A DNA stretch of 64,000 nucleotides from Bacillus sp. EAC (GTDB taxonomy: Bacteria; Bacillota; Bacilli; Bacillales; Bacillaceae_G): the NCBI RefSeq assembly GCF_002156875.1, contig NZ_NCSY01000006.1, positions 186,001-250,000 of the forward strand, given 5' to 3'. Each line of letters begins with the position of its first letter. The stretch's first letter is position 1. A program made the translations under genes and the position numbers. Shown here one piece after another: positions 52,904-62,098 of the stretch. A model generated the notes under the pieces. The model made no database searches and had not been told where the DNA came from. It was given only the letters and a program-made list of their open reading frames with translations.

Positions 52904-53851
52904 TTAATCATAGTGAACCCATTTTTTCTGTAAAACCATTTGAATTGCAGTAATAATCAGAATGACAACCAATAACAGTACAGCGATTGCGGCTGCATAA
53001 CCTTTATCGTTTAACACGAATGCATGCTGATAAAATAGATAGACAATTGATTGTGTATTTTCCAAAGCTGTACTACTTTTTCCAATCATCATGAAAATCA
53101 AATCGAATACTTGAAACGCTCCAATTAAAGACATGATTGTAACAAAGAAAATAACGGGAGATAGTAGCGGCAACGTTATTTTAAAAAATACTTTGATGGG
53201 ACCAGCCCCATCCATTTCCGCTGCTTCATAATAAGTCTTTGGTATTCCCTGCAGACCAGATAAGAATATGACCATGTTATAACCAATTCCACTCCAAACT
53301 GCCACCACAATTATCGAATATAATGCAATTTTCGGATCACTAACCCATTGTGGACCCTTTATTCCAAAAAGAGATAAAAAATAATTCAGTAGCCCATAAT
53401 CAGAATTATATAGCCATTTCCACACCATGGCGATTGCAGCAGGCATAGTAATAACTGGTAAAAAGTATAAAGTTCGATAGACAGATTTCCCTTTTATTTT
53501 TTGGTTTAAGAGAACCGCAAGAAGAATAGAAAAGAAAACCCCAAGAGGAACAGTAAAAATAATATATATCCCTGTATTTTTAAACGACTGCAAAAGGTTT
53601 GAATCCTCTAGCATCCGTTTATAATTATCCAATCCAGTCCACTCATACTGTCCAAATGCTCCCCATTCGGTAAAACTAAAGTAAAAAGTTTGTATGATTG
53701 GCCATAGGTAAAATATTAATAAACCTAGCATAGTTGGAGCAATCATCAGATATGCCCAAAAGTAATCGGAACGTTTCTTTGTCTTAGATAAGTTTGGAAC
53801 TTTTAATTCTCTATTAACCTTCGCAACTACTTGTAGAGGAGTTTCCTTCAC
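52904..53851 (-). CDS. CUT1 sugar ABC permease (MalF type)
   Basis: A 315-residue permease with about six membrane helices (first FWAYLMIAPTMLGLLIFYLW) and the EAA loop YYEAAEMDGAGPIKVFFKIT. It forms the membrane channel with the MalG-type protein. GTG at 53849-53851 with AAAGGAGGG 6 nt upstream is preferred; the frame is open 18 codons further, but that part overlaps a hairpin behind the binding-protein gene. Confidence 0.9.
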   Translation of the reverse strand: MKETPLQVVAKVNRELKVPNLSKTKKRSDYFWAYLMIAPTMLGLLIFYLWPIIQTFYFSFTEWGAFGQYEWTGLDNYKRMLEDSNLLQSFKNTGIYIIFTVPLGVFFSILLAVLLNQKIKGKSVYRTLYFLPVITMPAAIAMVWKWLYNSDYGLLNYFLSLFGIKGPQWVSDPKIALYSIIVVAVWSGIGYNMVIFLSGLQGIPKTYYEAAEMDGAGPIKVFFKITLPLLSPVIFFVTIMSLIGAFQVFDLIFMMIGKSSTALENTQSIVYLFYQHAFVLNDKGYAAAIAVLLLVVILIITAIQMVLQKKWVHYD

Positions 53852-53875
53852 TATATTCCCTCCTTTTAAGGAAAA

Positions 53876-53902
53876 TAAAGAGAAGAAATAACTTCTCCTC
53901 TT
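53876..53902 (-). other. Stem-loop between binding protein and permease genes
   Basis: AGGAGAAG / CTTCTCT around TTATTT on the minus strand, with only a weak T-run. Such hairpins protect the binding-protein mRNA or reduce downstream readthrough. Confidence 0.5.
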
Positions 53903-53910
53903 CATTTTTT

Positions 53911-55155
53911 TTAGTTCTTAGCTAGTGCCTCATCGGCCTTTTTCGTTAACTCTTTTGCTGCATCCTCTACACTTTCTTCTCCGCTCCAAGCCTTTTTCAG
54001 AATATCTGTTTCATATTGCCAAATTTCTCCTGTATTTTTCACACTTGGAAGTGGAACAGAATAGTCAACACCGTCAATAAAGGCTTTTAAGTTCAAATTC
54101 GGAACAGATTGAATCCAAGCTTCTTGAGTACCATTATAAGCAGGTATAACTGTTCCCGTATTCGCATACACTTCCGCTGCTTCTTTAGATCCCAGGAACT
54201 GTACAAACTTCCAAGCAGCATTCTTATGTTTTGTATTCGCCGCAATAACATTAGATAGACCATGTATCGCAACCGCACGTTGTTTTCCTTTTGGTACAAC
54301 CGCAACGTTTAAATCAGGATTTTTTTTATATTCTGGGACCATCCAAGGACCATCAAACATCATAGCTATTTTTCCTGAAGAGAATAATTCAGAAGGAGCC
54401 GTTTCTGTCATTTGGGCTTGTGTAGGAGAAAGCCCTTCCTTAATAAAGCTAATATTGTATTTAAGTGCTTCAATAGCCTCAGGTTGGTCAAAGCCAACAG
54501 ACTTGCCATCTTCAGAAACGATATGCCCGCCATTTTGCCAAATTAAATCATAATAACCACCTTGGTTACCCATTAACGCAGCATAACCCCAAATACCTTT
54601 ACCCTTGTTTGTTAGCTTAGTCGCTACTTCCTTTAATTTGTTCCAGTCCCAAGAATCATCTGGATATGGCAAACCTGCTTCATCAAAAATCTTTTTGTTA
54701 TACCATAAGCCTGTCGTATCAAAATCTTTTGGAATACCAAATAATTTTCCATCAACTGTATAAAGATCAACTAAAGACTTTGGATAGTTGTCTAAACTAT
54801 AATTATCTTTTTTAGCCATATCGCTAAGGGGAAGAATTACTTTACCTTCAGCATATTGAACTACGTGTGGACCATTCATCCATAAGACATCAGGCAATGC
54901 TCCACCTGTTGCAGCCGTTTCAAGCTTTTGGAAATACTGAGCGTAAGGCGTAAGTTCCGTTTTCACCTTAATATCCGGATATTTTTCATTAAATAATTTT
55001 ATAATTTCATTAATCGCAGGAACCTGTTTCTTATCCCAAAATCCATAAGTAATTTCGACTTTACCGTCACTTGATGTTTGATCACTAGAACTACATCCAG
55101 CTAAACCTAGTAATCCTAAGGCTAAGGTTAAAAACATAATAAGCCATTTTTTCAT
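53911..55155 (-). CDS. Sugar ABC transporter binding lipoprotein
   Basis: A 414-residue extracellular solute-binding protein (family 1). It has a lipoprotein signal peptide with lipobox LAGC (Cys21), then ITYGFWDKKQVPAINEII, PDVLWMNGPHVVQYA and the late KNAAWKFVQFLGSKEAA segment. It should bind an amino sugar or oligosaccharide and pass it to the permeases. ATG at 55153-55155 has AAGGAAGGG upstream. It is the first gene of the importer operon, preceded by operators C and D. Confidence 0.92.
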   Translation of the reverse strand: MKKWLIMFLTLALGLLGLAGCSSSDQTSSDGKVEITYGFWDKKQVPAINEIIKLFNEKYPDIKVKTELTPYAQYFQKLETAATGGALPDVLWMNGPHVVQYAEGKVILPLSDMAKKDNYSLDNYPKSLVDLYTVDGKLFGIPKDFDTTGLWYNKKIFDEAGLPYPDDSWDWNKLKEVATKLTNKGKGIWGYAALMGNQGGYYDLIWQNGGHIVSEDGKSVGFDQPEAIEALKYNISFIKEGLSPTQAQMTETAPSELFSSGKIAMMFDGPWMVPEYKKNPDLNVAVVPKGKQRAVAIHGLSNVIAANTKHKNAAWKFVQFLGSKEAAEVYANTGTVIPAYNGTQEAWIQSVPNLNLKAFIDGVDYSVPLPSVKNTGEIWQYETDILKKAWSGEESVEDAAKELTKKADEALAKN

Positions 55156-55215
55156 AATGTTTCCCTTCCTTTTCATGAAAGTTTAATAGATTTTAAACCT
55201 AATAAGATTTCTATC

Positions 55216-55235
55216 TCATCATGACGTTACTACCA
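55216..55235. promoter_or_regulatory. Operator C, candidate GntR site
   Basis: TCATCATG-ACGT-TACTACCA matches the consensus at 11 of 16 arm positions and shares the extended CCAGTTGAT end with operator D. It lies in the importer leader, 61 bp before the start codon. Confidence 0.55.
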
Positions 55236-55320
55236 GTTGATTTGTAAAGGCTTACAAAAATGTCCTATTGTACCTATGAATAAAAATTATCACCCCCTAG
55301 TTATAATTTTAAAACCGATA

Positions 55321-55340
55321 TAGTAATGATGTCATTACCA
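55321..55340. promoter_or_regulatory. Operator D, candidate GntR site at the importer promoter
   Basis: TAGTAATG-ATGT-CATTACCA matches the consensus at 15 of 16 arm positions, the best of the four. It begins about 9 nt downstream of a minus-strand -10 box. Confidence 0.75.
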
Positions 55341-55349
55341 GTTGATGAT

Positions 55350-55355
55350 AGTATA
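55350..55355 (-). promoter_or_regulatory. Candidate -10 box of the importer operon
   Basis: TATACT on the minus strand. The -35 region at 17 bp is poor (TTTAGG). The site is supported mainly by operator D lying over the expected start. Apart from operators and this box, the 400-bp gap holds only the hairpin at 55516-55558. Confidence 0.45.
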
Positions 55356-55515
55356 ACATCTCTTTTTCAATTCCTAAATACCATTTTTGTAATTTTTCAA
55401 AAAATAAATTCGACACATTTCATCATGAACGTCTTAGACCTAACTAAAGCAATTGTTTCCGAAACATGAAAAATGAATCGAATCTAGTTTATTGTGATAC
55501 CCTTTCTGATTCTGA

Positions 55516-55558
55516 AAAGGGAGAAGAAATATATTTCATTCTCCTTCTTTTTTTCTAA
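55516..55558 (-). terminator. Terminator of the 159-aa membrane protein gene
   Basis: Hairpin GGAGAATGAAAT / ATTTCTTCTCC on the minus strand, followed by CTTTTC, just after the stop at 55564. A T-run also lies on the plus side. Confidence 0.6.
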
Positions 55559-55563
55559 CGCTA

Positions 55564-56043
55564 TCAAAATCCTCCACCGCTTATTATCCAAGTAACAAAC
55601 ATACATACATAAAGTATCCCTTGCAGTAATAATAAAATAACTCCTGAAAATTTAGCTAAACCAGCTTCCCCTTTTTTATAAGCTACAATTCCTGCAATTA
55701 TGCTAGCTAATAGACATATGAAGAACATCGCCATAAAATTCTCACCTTGAATAGAATAGTATGTATCATTTACAATCCAATCTATTGTCTTAGACGTATA
55801 TGTATTACCTACAATCCAACCAATGAAGCTTAAAAGAGCCAAAACATACGACATGATTCCAAATTTTTTACTATATATTAGTACTCCGATCGTACAGATA
55901 GTAATAAAAACTGAAGAACTACCATATAAAGAATAGTCATAAATTTCTTGCCCCGTTTCATGTAGAAACCGCCCCATAAATGATAAATAAGTAAGTAGTA
56001 AACATACAATTCCAGTCCATCTAAAATACTTTAACAACTCCAT
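55564..56043 (-). CDS. Membrane protein, unknown
   Basis: A 159-residue protein with four to five predicted membrane helices (about 8-26, 42-58, 62-80, 103-121 and 131-153) and no recognised motif. It ends WIISGGGF. It is followed by a terminator and is about 90 bp from the zinc-ribbon gene upstream in the same direction. No function can be given. Confidence 0.6.
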   Translation of the reverse strand: MELLKYFRWTGIVCLLLTYLSFMGRFLHETGQEIYDYSLYGSSSVFITICTIGVLIYSKKFGIMSYVLALLSFIGWIVGNTYTSKTIDWIVNDTYYSIQGENFMAMFFICLLASIIAGIVAYKKGEAGLAKFSGVILLLLQGILYVCMFVTWIISGGGF

Positions 56044-56132
56044 ATAATATGCCTCCGACCAGTAGTACCTAACTTATAAACTATTAAACAAAATAAAAAA
56101 CTAGAATCGTTGAATTCTAGTTCTTGTTGACA

Positions 56133-56669
56133 TCAAAGCAGTTCGTTCCCACATTTTTTACAAAAATTAGCGTCGGCTGGATTTTCTTCAAAACAGTCAT
56201 TACAAGTATTTTTTAACGTTTTTCCGCAATTAGAGCAGAAATTTGCATTTTGTTCATTCTCTGCAGAACAATTTTTACAATGAATCTTTAGTTCTGAAAT
56301 AGCTTCTCTTTTGCCTTCTGTTATGGCCTTACTTATATCTTTTACCCCATCTTGAATTTCATGGCCAACATAGTTGAATGTATCACTTGTAACAGGTGCC
56401 ATTTCCCTTGCGACATATCGAGCAGCCACACTTCCATAACCTAAATTACATAACACAATCCCTATAAACAGTAAGGGCATTCCAATAAACATGTAATGGA
56501 ACTTTGTGGGTCCCATACTAAAACTATTAAACGCTTGAAAGAAATCAAAAAGTCCTATTCCCATAAACATTATTCCAATTAAAACAACTAATGGTCCAAC
56601 GATTCTAAAGAAACTTCTAGCCTTTGTATGACCTTCAGTAATAAACGGTTTCTTTTCACTCAATTTCAT
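56133..56669 (-). CDS. Membrane protein with double zinc-ribbon tail
   Basis: A 178-residue protein with two membrane helices (about 25-44 and 59-79), a short charged linker and two C-terminal zinc ribbons: CKNCSAENEQNANFCSNCG and CNDCFEENPADANFCKKCG, each with CxxC pairs. This is the DZANK-like arrangement of bacterial membrane proteins with unknown targets. ATG at 56667-56669 is very close to AGGGTG; TTG two codons later (spacing 7) may be the true start. Confidence 0.75.
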   Translation of the reverse strand: MKLSEKKPFITEGHTKARSFFRIVGPLVVLIGIMFMGIGLFDFFQAFNSFSMGPTKFHYMFIGMPLLFIGIVLCNLGYGSVAARYVAREMAPVTSDTFNYVGHEIQDGVKDISKAITEGKREAISELKIHCKNCSAENEQNANFCSNCGKTLKNTCNDCFEENPADANFCKKCGNELL

Positions 56670-56837
56670 TCACCCTTTTTGAACTTCCATAATATCATTT
56701 CATTACACAATATTCTTTTCTTGAATAAAAATGACAGTTATAAAACTTGAAAACAAATACATTATTTTCCAAATATAATTCAACATTCATCTCTGATTTC
56801 CCTTCAAGACTTAGAAATTGTAATCTTTTCATAAAAA

Positions 56838-56864
56838 AAAAGAATGGGATCATCTCCCAGACTT
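56838..56864 (-). terminator. Terminator of the symporter gene
   Basis: Stem TGGGA / TCCCA around GATGA on the minus strand, followed by CATTCTTTTTTTT. It lies just beyond the symporter stop. Confidence 0.7.
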
Positions 56865-56868
56865 TTTT

Positions 56869-58077
56869 TTATGCTGATTTTTTTCCATTTGTCATTCTTT
56901 CAACTAACATACTAGCAGACAAATCTCCAGTTGCATTTAACATTGTTGCAGGTGGATCTATAATTGTGCTAATTGCCGCTAGTATTGGTAAAGCTTCTAC
57001 TGGCAATCCAAATAATGAAAGGATTAACATTTCCCCAATCATTCCACCATTAGGAATTGCTCCCATCACCATTCCAACTAATAATGCTATACCGATTGTT
57101 ACTAGATAAATATTTAGTCCTGAAAAGTTCATTCCAAACACACCAAAAGCAAAGGCTATTTTAACAACGCCTCCCATAACAGATCCATCTTTGTGTAGTG
57201 CACTTGCTAAAGGAATAACCGTTTCTCTAACGTTTTTAGACACGCCCATTTTTTCAGCTGATTCAAAGTTCGTTGGAATTGTAGCAGCACTACTACATGT
57301 CCCAAGCGCTGTTAAAGTAGATGGTAAAACATTCTTCCAATAGATTTTGAACCCTTCAAGACCGCCAGCCATATATGCAAAAATGCTATAAACAATGAAA
57401 TATAATAAAAATGCAGTTACATAATAGAGTACAAACACTCTTCCATAAGCACCTAATAATTCTTTTCCGTAAGTTGGTACTAAATAGGCAAAATATGCTC
57501 CTAGCCCCACCGGCGCAAGATACATAATATAGTTAACCATGTTCATTATTACGATGTTTCCACTTGATAATAGCTTTCTCACGATATCTGCTTTTTCGCC
57601 AGCTTTATTTGTTGCCAAACCTACTAATATTGCAAATACTATAATAGCCATCATATTACTACGAGAAAACAAACCAGAGAAATCACCAACTGTGAATGTG
57701 TTGACAATTTGCTCTACAACTGAAACCTTATCAGTAGCTTCAGGTTTAACTAGAGGTATGTGAACACCGTGTGCAGGTGGATAAACCTTCATGACAACGA
57801 CCATAATAATCGCAGAAATAATTCCAGTAAATAAGAAAACTCCTGACATATTTCGAATCATTTTTCCGAAACCTTCTCCTCCACCATTCGCAAAACTCGA
57901 TGCGATTGAGAAAAAAACAAGGGGTACAACTACTACAAATAATAAGTTCAAAAATAAATCCCCAATTGGTTTAAGGGCAATGCCAACGCTTTCTGAATTC
58001 CAACCGATGATTGAACCAATGATAATACTACCGATAAGTATCAACGGGAAAGCGTAATTTTTCATAGAAAACTTCAT
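56869..58077 (-). CDS. Dicarboxylate/amino acid:cation symporter (DAACS)
   Basis: A 402-residue transporter of the glutamate/C4-dicarboxylate family with eight membrane helices and two re-entrant loops. The signature loops are ALGTCSSAATIPTNFESAE and the later ISTIIDPPATMLNATGD, with GVFGMNFSG between. It takes up an acidic amino acid or dicarboxylate (possibly Ser/Thr in SstT-like members) with H+ or Na+. GGAGGA lies 6-7 nt before the ATG. It is a single gene between terminator and repeat copy 3. Confidence 0.9.
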   Translation of the reverse strand: MKFSMKNYAFPLILIGSIIIGSIIGWNSESVGIALKPIGDLFLNLLFVVVVPLVFFSIASSFANGGGEGFGKMIRNMSGVFLFTGIISAIIMVVVMKVYPPAHGVHIPLVKPEATDKVSVVEQIVNTFTVGDFSGLFSRSNMMAIIVFAILVGLATNKAGEKADIVRKLLSSGNIVIMNMVNYIMYLAPVGLGAYFAYLVPTYGKELLGAYGRVFVLYYVTAFLLYFIVYSIFAYMAGGLEGFKIYWKNVLPSTLTALGTCSSAATIPTNFESAEKMGVSKNVRETVIPLASALHKDGSVMGGVVKIAFAFGVFGMNFSGLNIYLVTIGIALLVGMVMGAIPNGGMIGEMLILSLFGLPVEALPILAAISTIIDPPATMLNATGDLSASMLVERMTNGKKSA

Positions 58078-58167
58078 AAACTTCCTCCTTATTCATGTTG
58101 CTAATAGTAGTATACCGAAAAATTTGATAGTTTGTATCTTTTATTTATGGCTCTGTTAAAAAAGATT

Positions 58168-58275
58168 GTTGATTTCAAGTTTCAGGATGCTCTCTTTTCC
58201 GTGGGACGTGTGCTGCGCCTTGCACGAGTTTCAACTGTCCCCAACTCCCACAGCAATCGAGCACCTTTTCTTATC
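58168..58275 (+). repeat. Bacillales-type intergenic repeat, copy 3 (degraded)
   Basis: It begins GTTGATTTCAAGTTTCAGGATGCTC and runs through CTTTTCCGTGGGACG, a TGCACGAGTTTCAACTGTCC segment and CAACTCCCACAG, in the same order as copy 1. The right end is decayed. It fills most of the gap between the symporter gene and the malR terminator. Confidence 0.55.
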
Positions 58276-58404
58276 TTTTTCGAATGCCTTCTTTACGTCA
58301 ACGTGAATATAAAACCAATCTTTTAAAGGAATCCTTTATTAAAATATCACCAATATACATTTGCTGAGCCTTATTTTTAAAAAATAAATCCCCACATTTT
58401 AAAA

Positions 58405-58447
58405 AAAGGAGAACACGCATTAGATAACTAATGCTGTGTTCTCCTAA
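58405..58447 (-). terminator. Terminator of the LacI-family regulator gene
   Basis: Long hairpin AGGAGAACAC / GTGTTCTCCT with an inner GCATTAG / CTAATGC stem, T7 on the minus strand. Confidence 0.9.
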
Positions 58448-58463
58448 TCTTTTATAAATTACG

Positions 58464-59477
58464 CTACATGCTAGATTGTCTCTCAATTATTCGATAAGGT
58501 ACAATAACGCTTTTCGAATGATTGTCATTTGATTGAATACGGTCAATAACAAGCTTAGTAGCTTCATTTCCTAATTGAAAAATATTTACATCAACAGAAG
58601 AAAGTCTTGGTGTGGCAAGCTCAGCTAATACTAAATTATTAAAACTTATTATCGAAATTTGTTCAGGAACTTGTTTTCCCTGATCGGCTAGTGAACTTAA
58701 AATCCCTAATGCAATAATGTCATCAGCTGCAACAATAGCTGTAGGAGGTTCGTTTAAAGACATTAGATGTTCAATGGATAGTTTTCCACTTTCTAACAAG
58801 AAATCATCATGAAAAATATACTCATCATTTACTGTCATACCAGCCAATTTAATTGCATCGCAATAACCATATAATCGTTCTTGCGTTACAAGAAAATCTC
58901 TACTTCCACCAACAAACGCAATTTTCGAGTGTCCTTTTCGGATAAATTTATTTGTAACTTCCCTTGCCGCACCGTAATTATCATTATCGATATAAGTTAT
59001 GCTTTCAACGTGTTGATAAGGTTTTCCGACCAATACAAACGGAAACTCTTGTTTTAATAAATATTGGATAATCGGGTCATTTTCACGAGAATAAAGCAAA
59101 ATAATACCATCTACTCGTTTTCCCATCACCATTTTTTCTACTGCTTCAAGAATTTGTTCTTCAGTTTCTCCTGTCGAAATGAGAAGAGAGTAATCTTTTA
59201 TATGTGCAGTAGAACTTATTCCTCTAATAACCTCCGGAAAGAAAGGATTCTGAAATGATTTACTAGCTGAACTAGGCATGACAATTCCCAATGTCTGAGA
59301 TGTTTGATTTGCTAAGTTTCTTGCATTAATATTTGGATGGTAGCCTAACTCTTCCATAATTCTTTTTACTTTTCTTTTCGTACGATCACTAATTAGAGAG
59401 CTATCTGAAATAACTCGAGACACTGTGGAAGGGGCAACTCCAGCAGCTTTTGCTACATCATTTATTGTAATTGCCAT
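58464..59477 (-). CDS. LacI-family maltose operon repressor (MalR-like)
   Basis: A 337-residue LacI-type regulator with the DNA-binding head ITINDVAKAAGVAPSTVSRV and hinge helix ARNLANQTSQT, then a periplasmic-binding-protein-like effector domain. The head and its place behind malEFG and an amylase gene suggest the MalR repressor of maltodextrin use. GAGGTG lies 5 nt before the ATG. It ends the cluster and has its own terminator. Confidence 0.87.
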   Translation of the reverse strand: MAITINDVAKAAGVAPSTVSRVISDSSLISDRTKRKVKRIMEELGYHPNINARNLANQTSQTLGIVMPSSASKSFQNPFFPEVIRGISSTAHIKDYSLLISTGETEEQILEAVEKMVMGKRVDGIILLYSRENDPIIQYLLKQEFPFVLVGKPYQHVESITYIDNDNYGAAREVTNKFIRKGHSKIAFVGGSRDFLVTQERLYGYCDAIKLAGMTVNDEYIFHDDFLLESGKLSIEHLMSLNEPPTAIVAADDIIALGILSSLADQGKQVPEQISIISFNNLVLAELATPRLSSVDVNIFQLGNEATKLVIDRIQSNDNHSKSVIVPYRIIERQSSM

Positions 59478-59574
59478 TGTAACACCTCATTTCTTACTCA
59501 ATCATTAGTATATTTTTCTTAGGCTATTAATTAGTCTCAATTTTGAATACTTTTAACTATGATTTGATCCTACC

Positions 59575-61146
59575 TTACTTTTGAACTTCAAGAATAATTG
59601 AACCATAACCTTTTAATGTTAAAGTTGATTTATTTAAATTAGCGTTATTCATAAATAAGTTATTTATAACTTTCTCTTTTAAATCAATTTTAATCGTATC
59701 TGCTTCAATATTGTGAATAACTAATACCTTTTGATTTTTACTTTCTCTAAAGTAAGATAGACTTGACCATTCATTATATGAACCTACACTATACTCACTA
59801 AAAATATTAAACGCTTCATTATTATTTCTGATTGAAATTAGCTTTTTATAATGCGAAAACATTGAGTTAGGATCTTTTCGTTGTTCATCTAAAGGTACTA
59901 AATCTTTATTTAAACGAATTGGTTCCCACTTAGTAGTACCATCGGTTAAAGAACTGTTCCATTTAAATGGTTCACGAATCTGTTCATCAGGTTTTTCACC
60001 GAACATTCCTAATTCTTCACCGTAATATACAAAAGCTAGGCCCGGCATCGTTAAATAAATACTTGCTGCTAATTTTGCTTGATCTAAATTACCATTTAAC
60101 TGACTAACAACACGATTTTGATCATGATTACTAATAAATAATGAGTCAATAAATCGTTGCCCATCCGCTAATTTTTTTCCTTCAATTTCTTTTGAGAAGA
60201 ACGAGTCAAAATCAAATGCGGTACCCGTCTTTACCGCATGCATGATTTGATCAGATCCATCGAAGTTAAACATTGAATCATATGACTCGTAATATCTCTT
60301 TTGGTCATATAATGGTTTCCAAACTTCTGCAATTACAAATGCATCAGGATTATTCTTCTTTACTTCCGATGTATATTCCTTCCAAAAATTAACATTTTTA
60401 CCTAAGACATTTGTACCACGTTTATATTCACTTGGTTCAAACCCCATTGCAGCAGCATCTAAACGAAACCCATCTGCACCTTTATCTAGCCAAAACTTAG
60501 AAATTTTATAAATTTCATTTCTAACATTCTCATTGTCTAAATTTAAATCTGGCATGCCTTCCCAGAAAAATGCATGATAATATTGCTTCCCTGCACGATA
60601 CCATGGTCCATTTAAAGGAAATTCTTTATCTTTTCCATCATTAAATATATAGTAATCTTTATATTTCTTATCACCCTTTATTGCTTTTTGAAACCATGGA
60701 TTTTGAATGGATGTATGATTAAATACCATATCCATAATGATTTTGATATTCTTTTCTTTTGCAGACTTTACTAAATTTTCAAAGTCCTGCATTGTTCCAA
60801 ATTTAGGATCAACTCCGTAATAATCTACCACATCGTATTTATGATATGAAGGTGAAGGTTGTATTGGATTTAGATAAATACACTGAATTCCTAACTCTTT
60901 TAAGTAATCTAATTTTTGTTGAATACCTTTCAAATCACCATATCCATCGTTATTAGAATCCGAAAATGAAATTGGAAAAAGAGAGTAGCATGTTCGTACA
61001 TTTTCAGTAAATGTTTTGCTTATTGAGAAATTTTTTATTTTCTTGTCTTCAATAGGTACTTTCGGTTTTGAAGCTGTTTGAGTTGAGCAGCCGATCAGTG
61101 AGGTTAATAATATAAAAGTTACTAGTAATTTGATTGTTTTTAGCAT
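59575..61146 (-). CDS. GH13 alpha-amylase family lipoprotein
   Basis: A 523-residue glycoside hydrolase 13 enzyme. It has a lipoprotein signal with lipobox LIGC (Cys20), so it is anchored outside the membrane. The catalytic residues are Asp230 (GFRLDAAAMG), Glu274 (VIAEVW) and Asp342 (FISNHDQNR); region I is DMVFNHT. It should cut starch or dextrins to maltodextrins for the adjacent ABC importer. GAGGGA lies 5 nt before the ATG. A terminator separates it from malG. Confidence 0.92.
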   Translation of the reverse strand: MLKTIKLLVTFILLTSLIGCSTQTASKPKVPIEDKKIKNFSISKTFTENVRTCYSLFPISFSDSNNDGYGDLKGIQQKLDYLKELGIQCIYLNPIQPSPSYHKYDVVDYYGVDPKFGTMQDFENLVKSAKEKNIKIIMDMVFNHTSIQNPWFQKAIKGDKKYKDYYIFNDGKDKEFPLNGPWYRAGKQYYHAFFWEGMPDLNLDNENVRNEIYKISKFWLDKGADGFRLDAAAMGFEPSEYKRGTNVLGKNVNFWKEYTSEVKKNNPDAFVIAEVWKPLYDQKRYYESYDSMFNFDGSDQIMHAVKTGTAFDFDSFFSKEIEGKKLADGQRFIDSLFISNHDQNRVVSQLNGNLDQAKLAASIYLTMPGLAFVYYGEELGMFGEKPDEQIREPFKWNSSLTDGTTKWEPIRLNKDLVPLDEQRKDPNSMFSHYKKLISIRNNNEAFNIFSEYSVGSYNEWSSLSYFRESKNQKVLVIHNIEADTIKIDLKEKVINNLFMNNANLNKSTLTLKGYGSIILEVQK

Positions 61147-61165
61147 TTTTGTCCCTCTTTTAGAA

Positions 61166-61199
61166 AAAAAGAGTGAGATTCAAGACCTCACTCTTTTCA
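61166..61199 (-). terminator. Terminator/attenuator between malG and amylase gene
   Basis: Hairpin AAGAGTGAG / CTCACTCTT around GTCTTGAAT on the minus strand, followed by T7, between malG and the amylase gene. Confidence 0.8.
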
Positions 61200-61233
61200 T
61201 TTTAGTATATTACTAGAAGATAATGATCTGACA

Positions 61234-62097
61234 TTATCCTTTGTTCGCTCCAGCAGTTACACCTTGAATGATATACTTCTGTAACCACACATATAGAATT
61301 GTGATTGGAACAGCAACTAAAACTGCACCTGCAGCGAACATTGTAAAATTCTGATTCGTCTGTCCTTTAATTAAATCAAATAAACCAATTGCTAATGTTT
61401 TCTTTTCATTCGAGCTTATTAATAATCGTGGCAATATAAAATCCATCCAAGGAGCCATGAATTGTGTTAAAGCAACAAATGTTAAAATTGGTTTTGATAA
61501 AGGTAAAATAATTTTAAAGAAAATTTGTGTTTTAGTTGCACCATCAATCATCGCAGATTCATCAAGTGCTTTTGGAACTGCCCCAAGATAACCTTTAATT
61601 AACCAAGTATTAAATGGAATTTGACCAGCAGCATATACTAAAACTAATCCCATATGATTATCTAATAATCCAAAGTTTAAGAATAAGATATAAATTGCAA
61701 TCATTCCCATGAATGATGGGAACATCTGAAGAACTAACATTGCAATCATACCAAATTTTTTCCCTTTAAATTTAAAACGAGAAAATACGTAAGCAGCTGA
61801 TGTTGATAAAAATACTGAAAGAACCATGTTAATTAAAGCGATTTTTAACGTATTCCAGTACCAAAGTGAAAACTTTGTTTCCGTTAAAAGCTCTTTATAA
61901 TGCATTAGTGTTGGATTTGTAGGAATTGGCGTTGCATTTGCAAGACCTGTTGATTCACCGAAAGATGATCCGACAATCCAAATGATTGGAAATAACACAA
62001 TGACAGCAACTATCGTTAATAAGATATAAATTAAAGTAGTTAATAGCGCGCTACCAAAATTAAAGCCTTTTTTATTTGTTTGTATCTTAGTAGACAT
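61234..62097 (-). CDS. malG: Maltodextrin ABC permease MalG
   Basis: A 287-residue permease with six membrane helices and the EAA loop ALDESAMIDGATKTQIFFKI. The sequence GQTNQNFTMFAAGAVLVAVP and the WLQKYIIQGVTAGANKG C-terminus are typical of MalG/MdxG. ATG at 62095-62097 has GGAGGAG upstream, inside the tail of malF; the frame is open 21 codons further but overlaps malF. It forms the channel with MalF; the ATPase is not in the window. Confidence 0.93.
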   Translation of the reverse strand: MSTKIQTNKKGFNFGSALLTTLIYILLTIVAVIVLFPIIWIVGSSFGESTGLANATPIPTNPTLMHYKELLTETKFSLWYWNTLKIALINMVLSVFLSTSAAYVFSRFKFKGKKFGMIAMLVLQMFPSFMGMIAIYILFLNFGLLDNHMGLVLVYAAGQIPFNTWLIKGYLGAVPKALDESAMIDGATKTQIFFKIILPLSKPILTFVALTQFMAPWMDFILPRLLISSNEKKTLAIGLFDLIKGQTNQNFTMFAAGAVLVAVPITILYVWLQKYIIQGVTAGANKG

Positions 62098-62098
62098 T

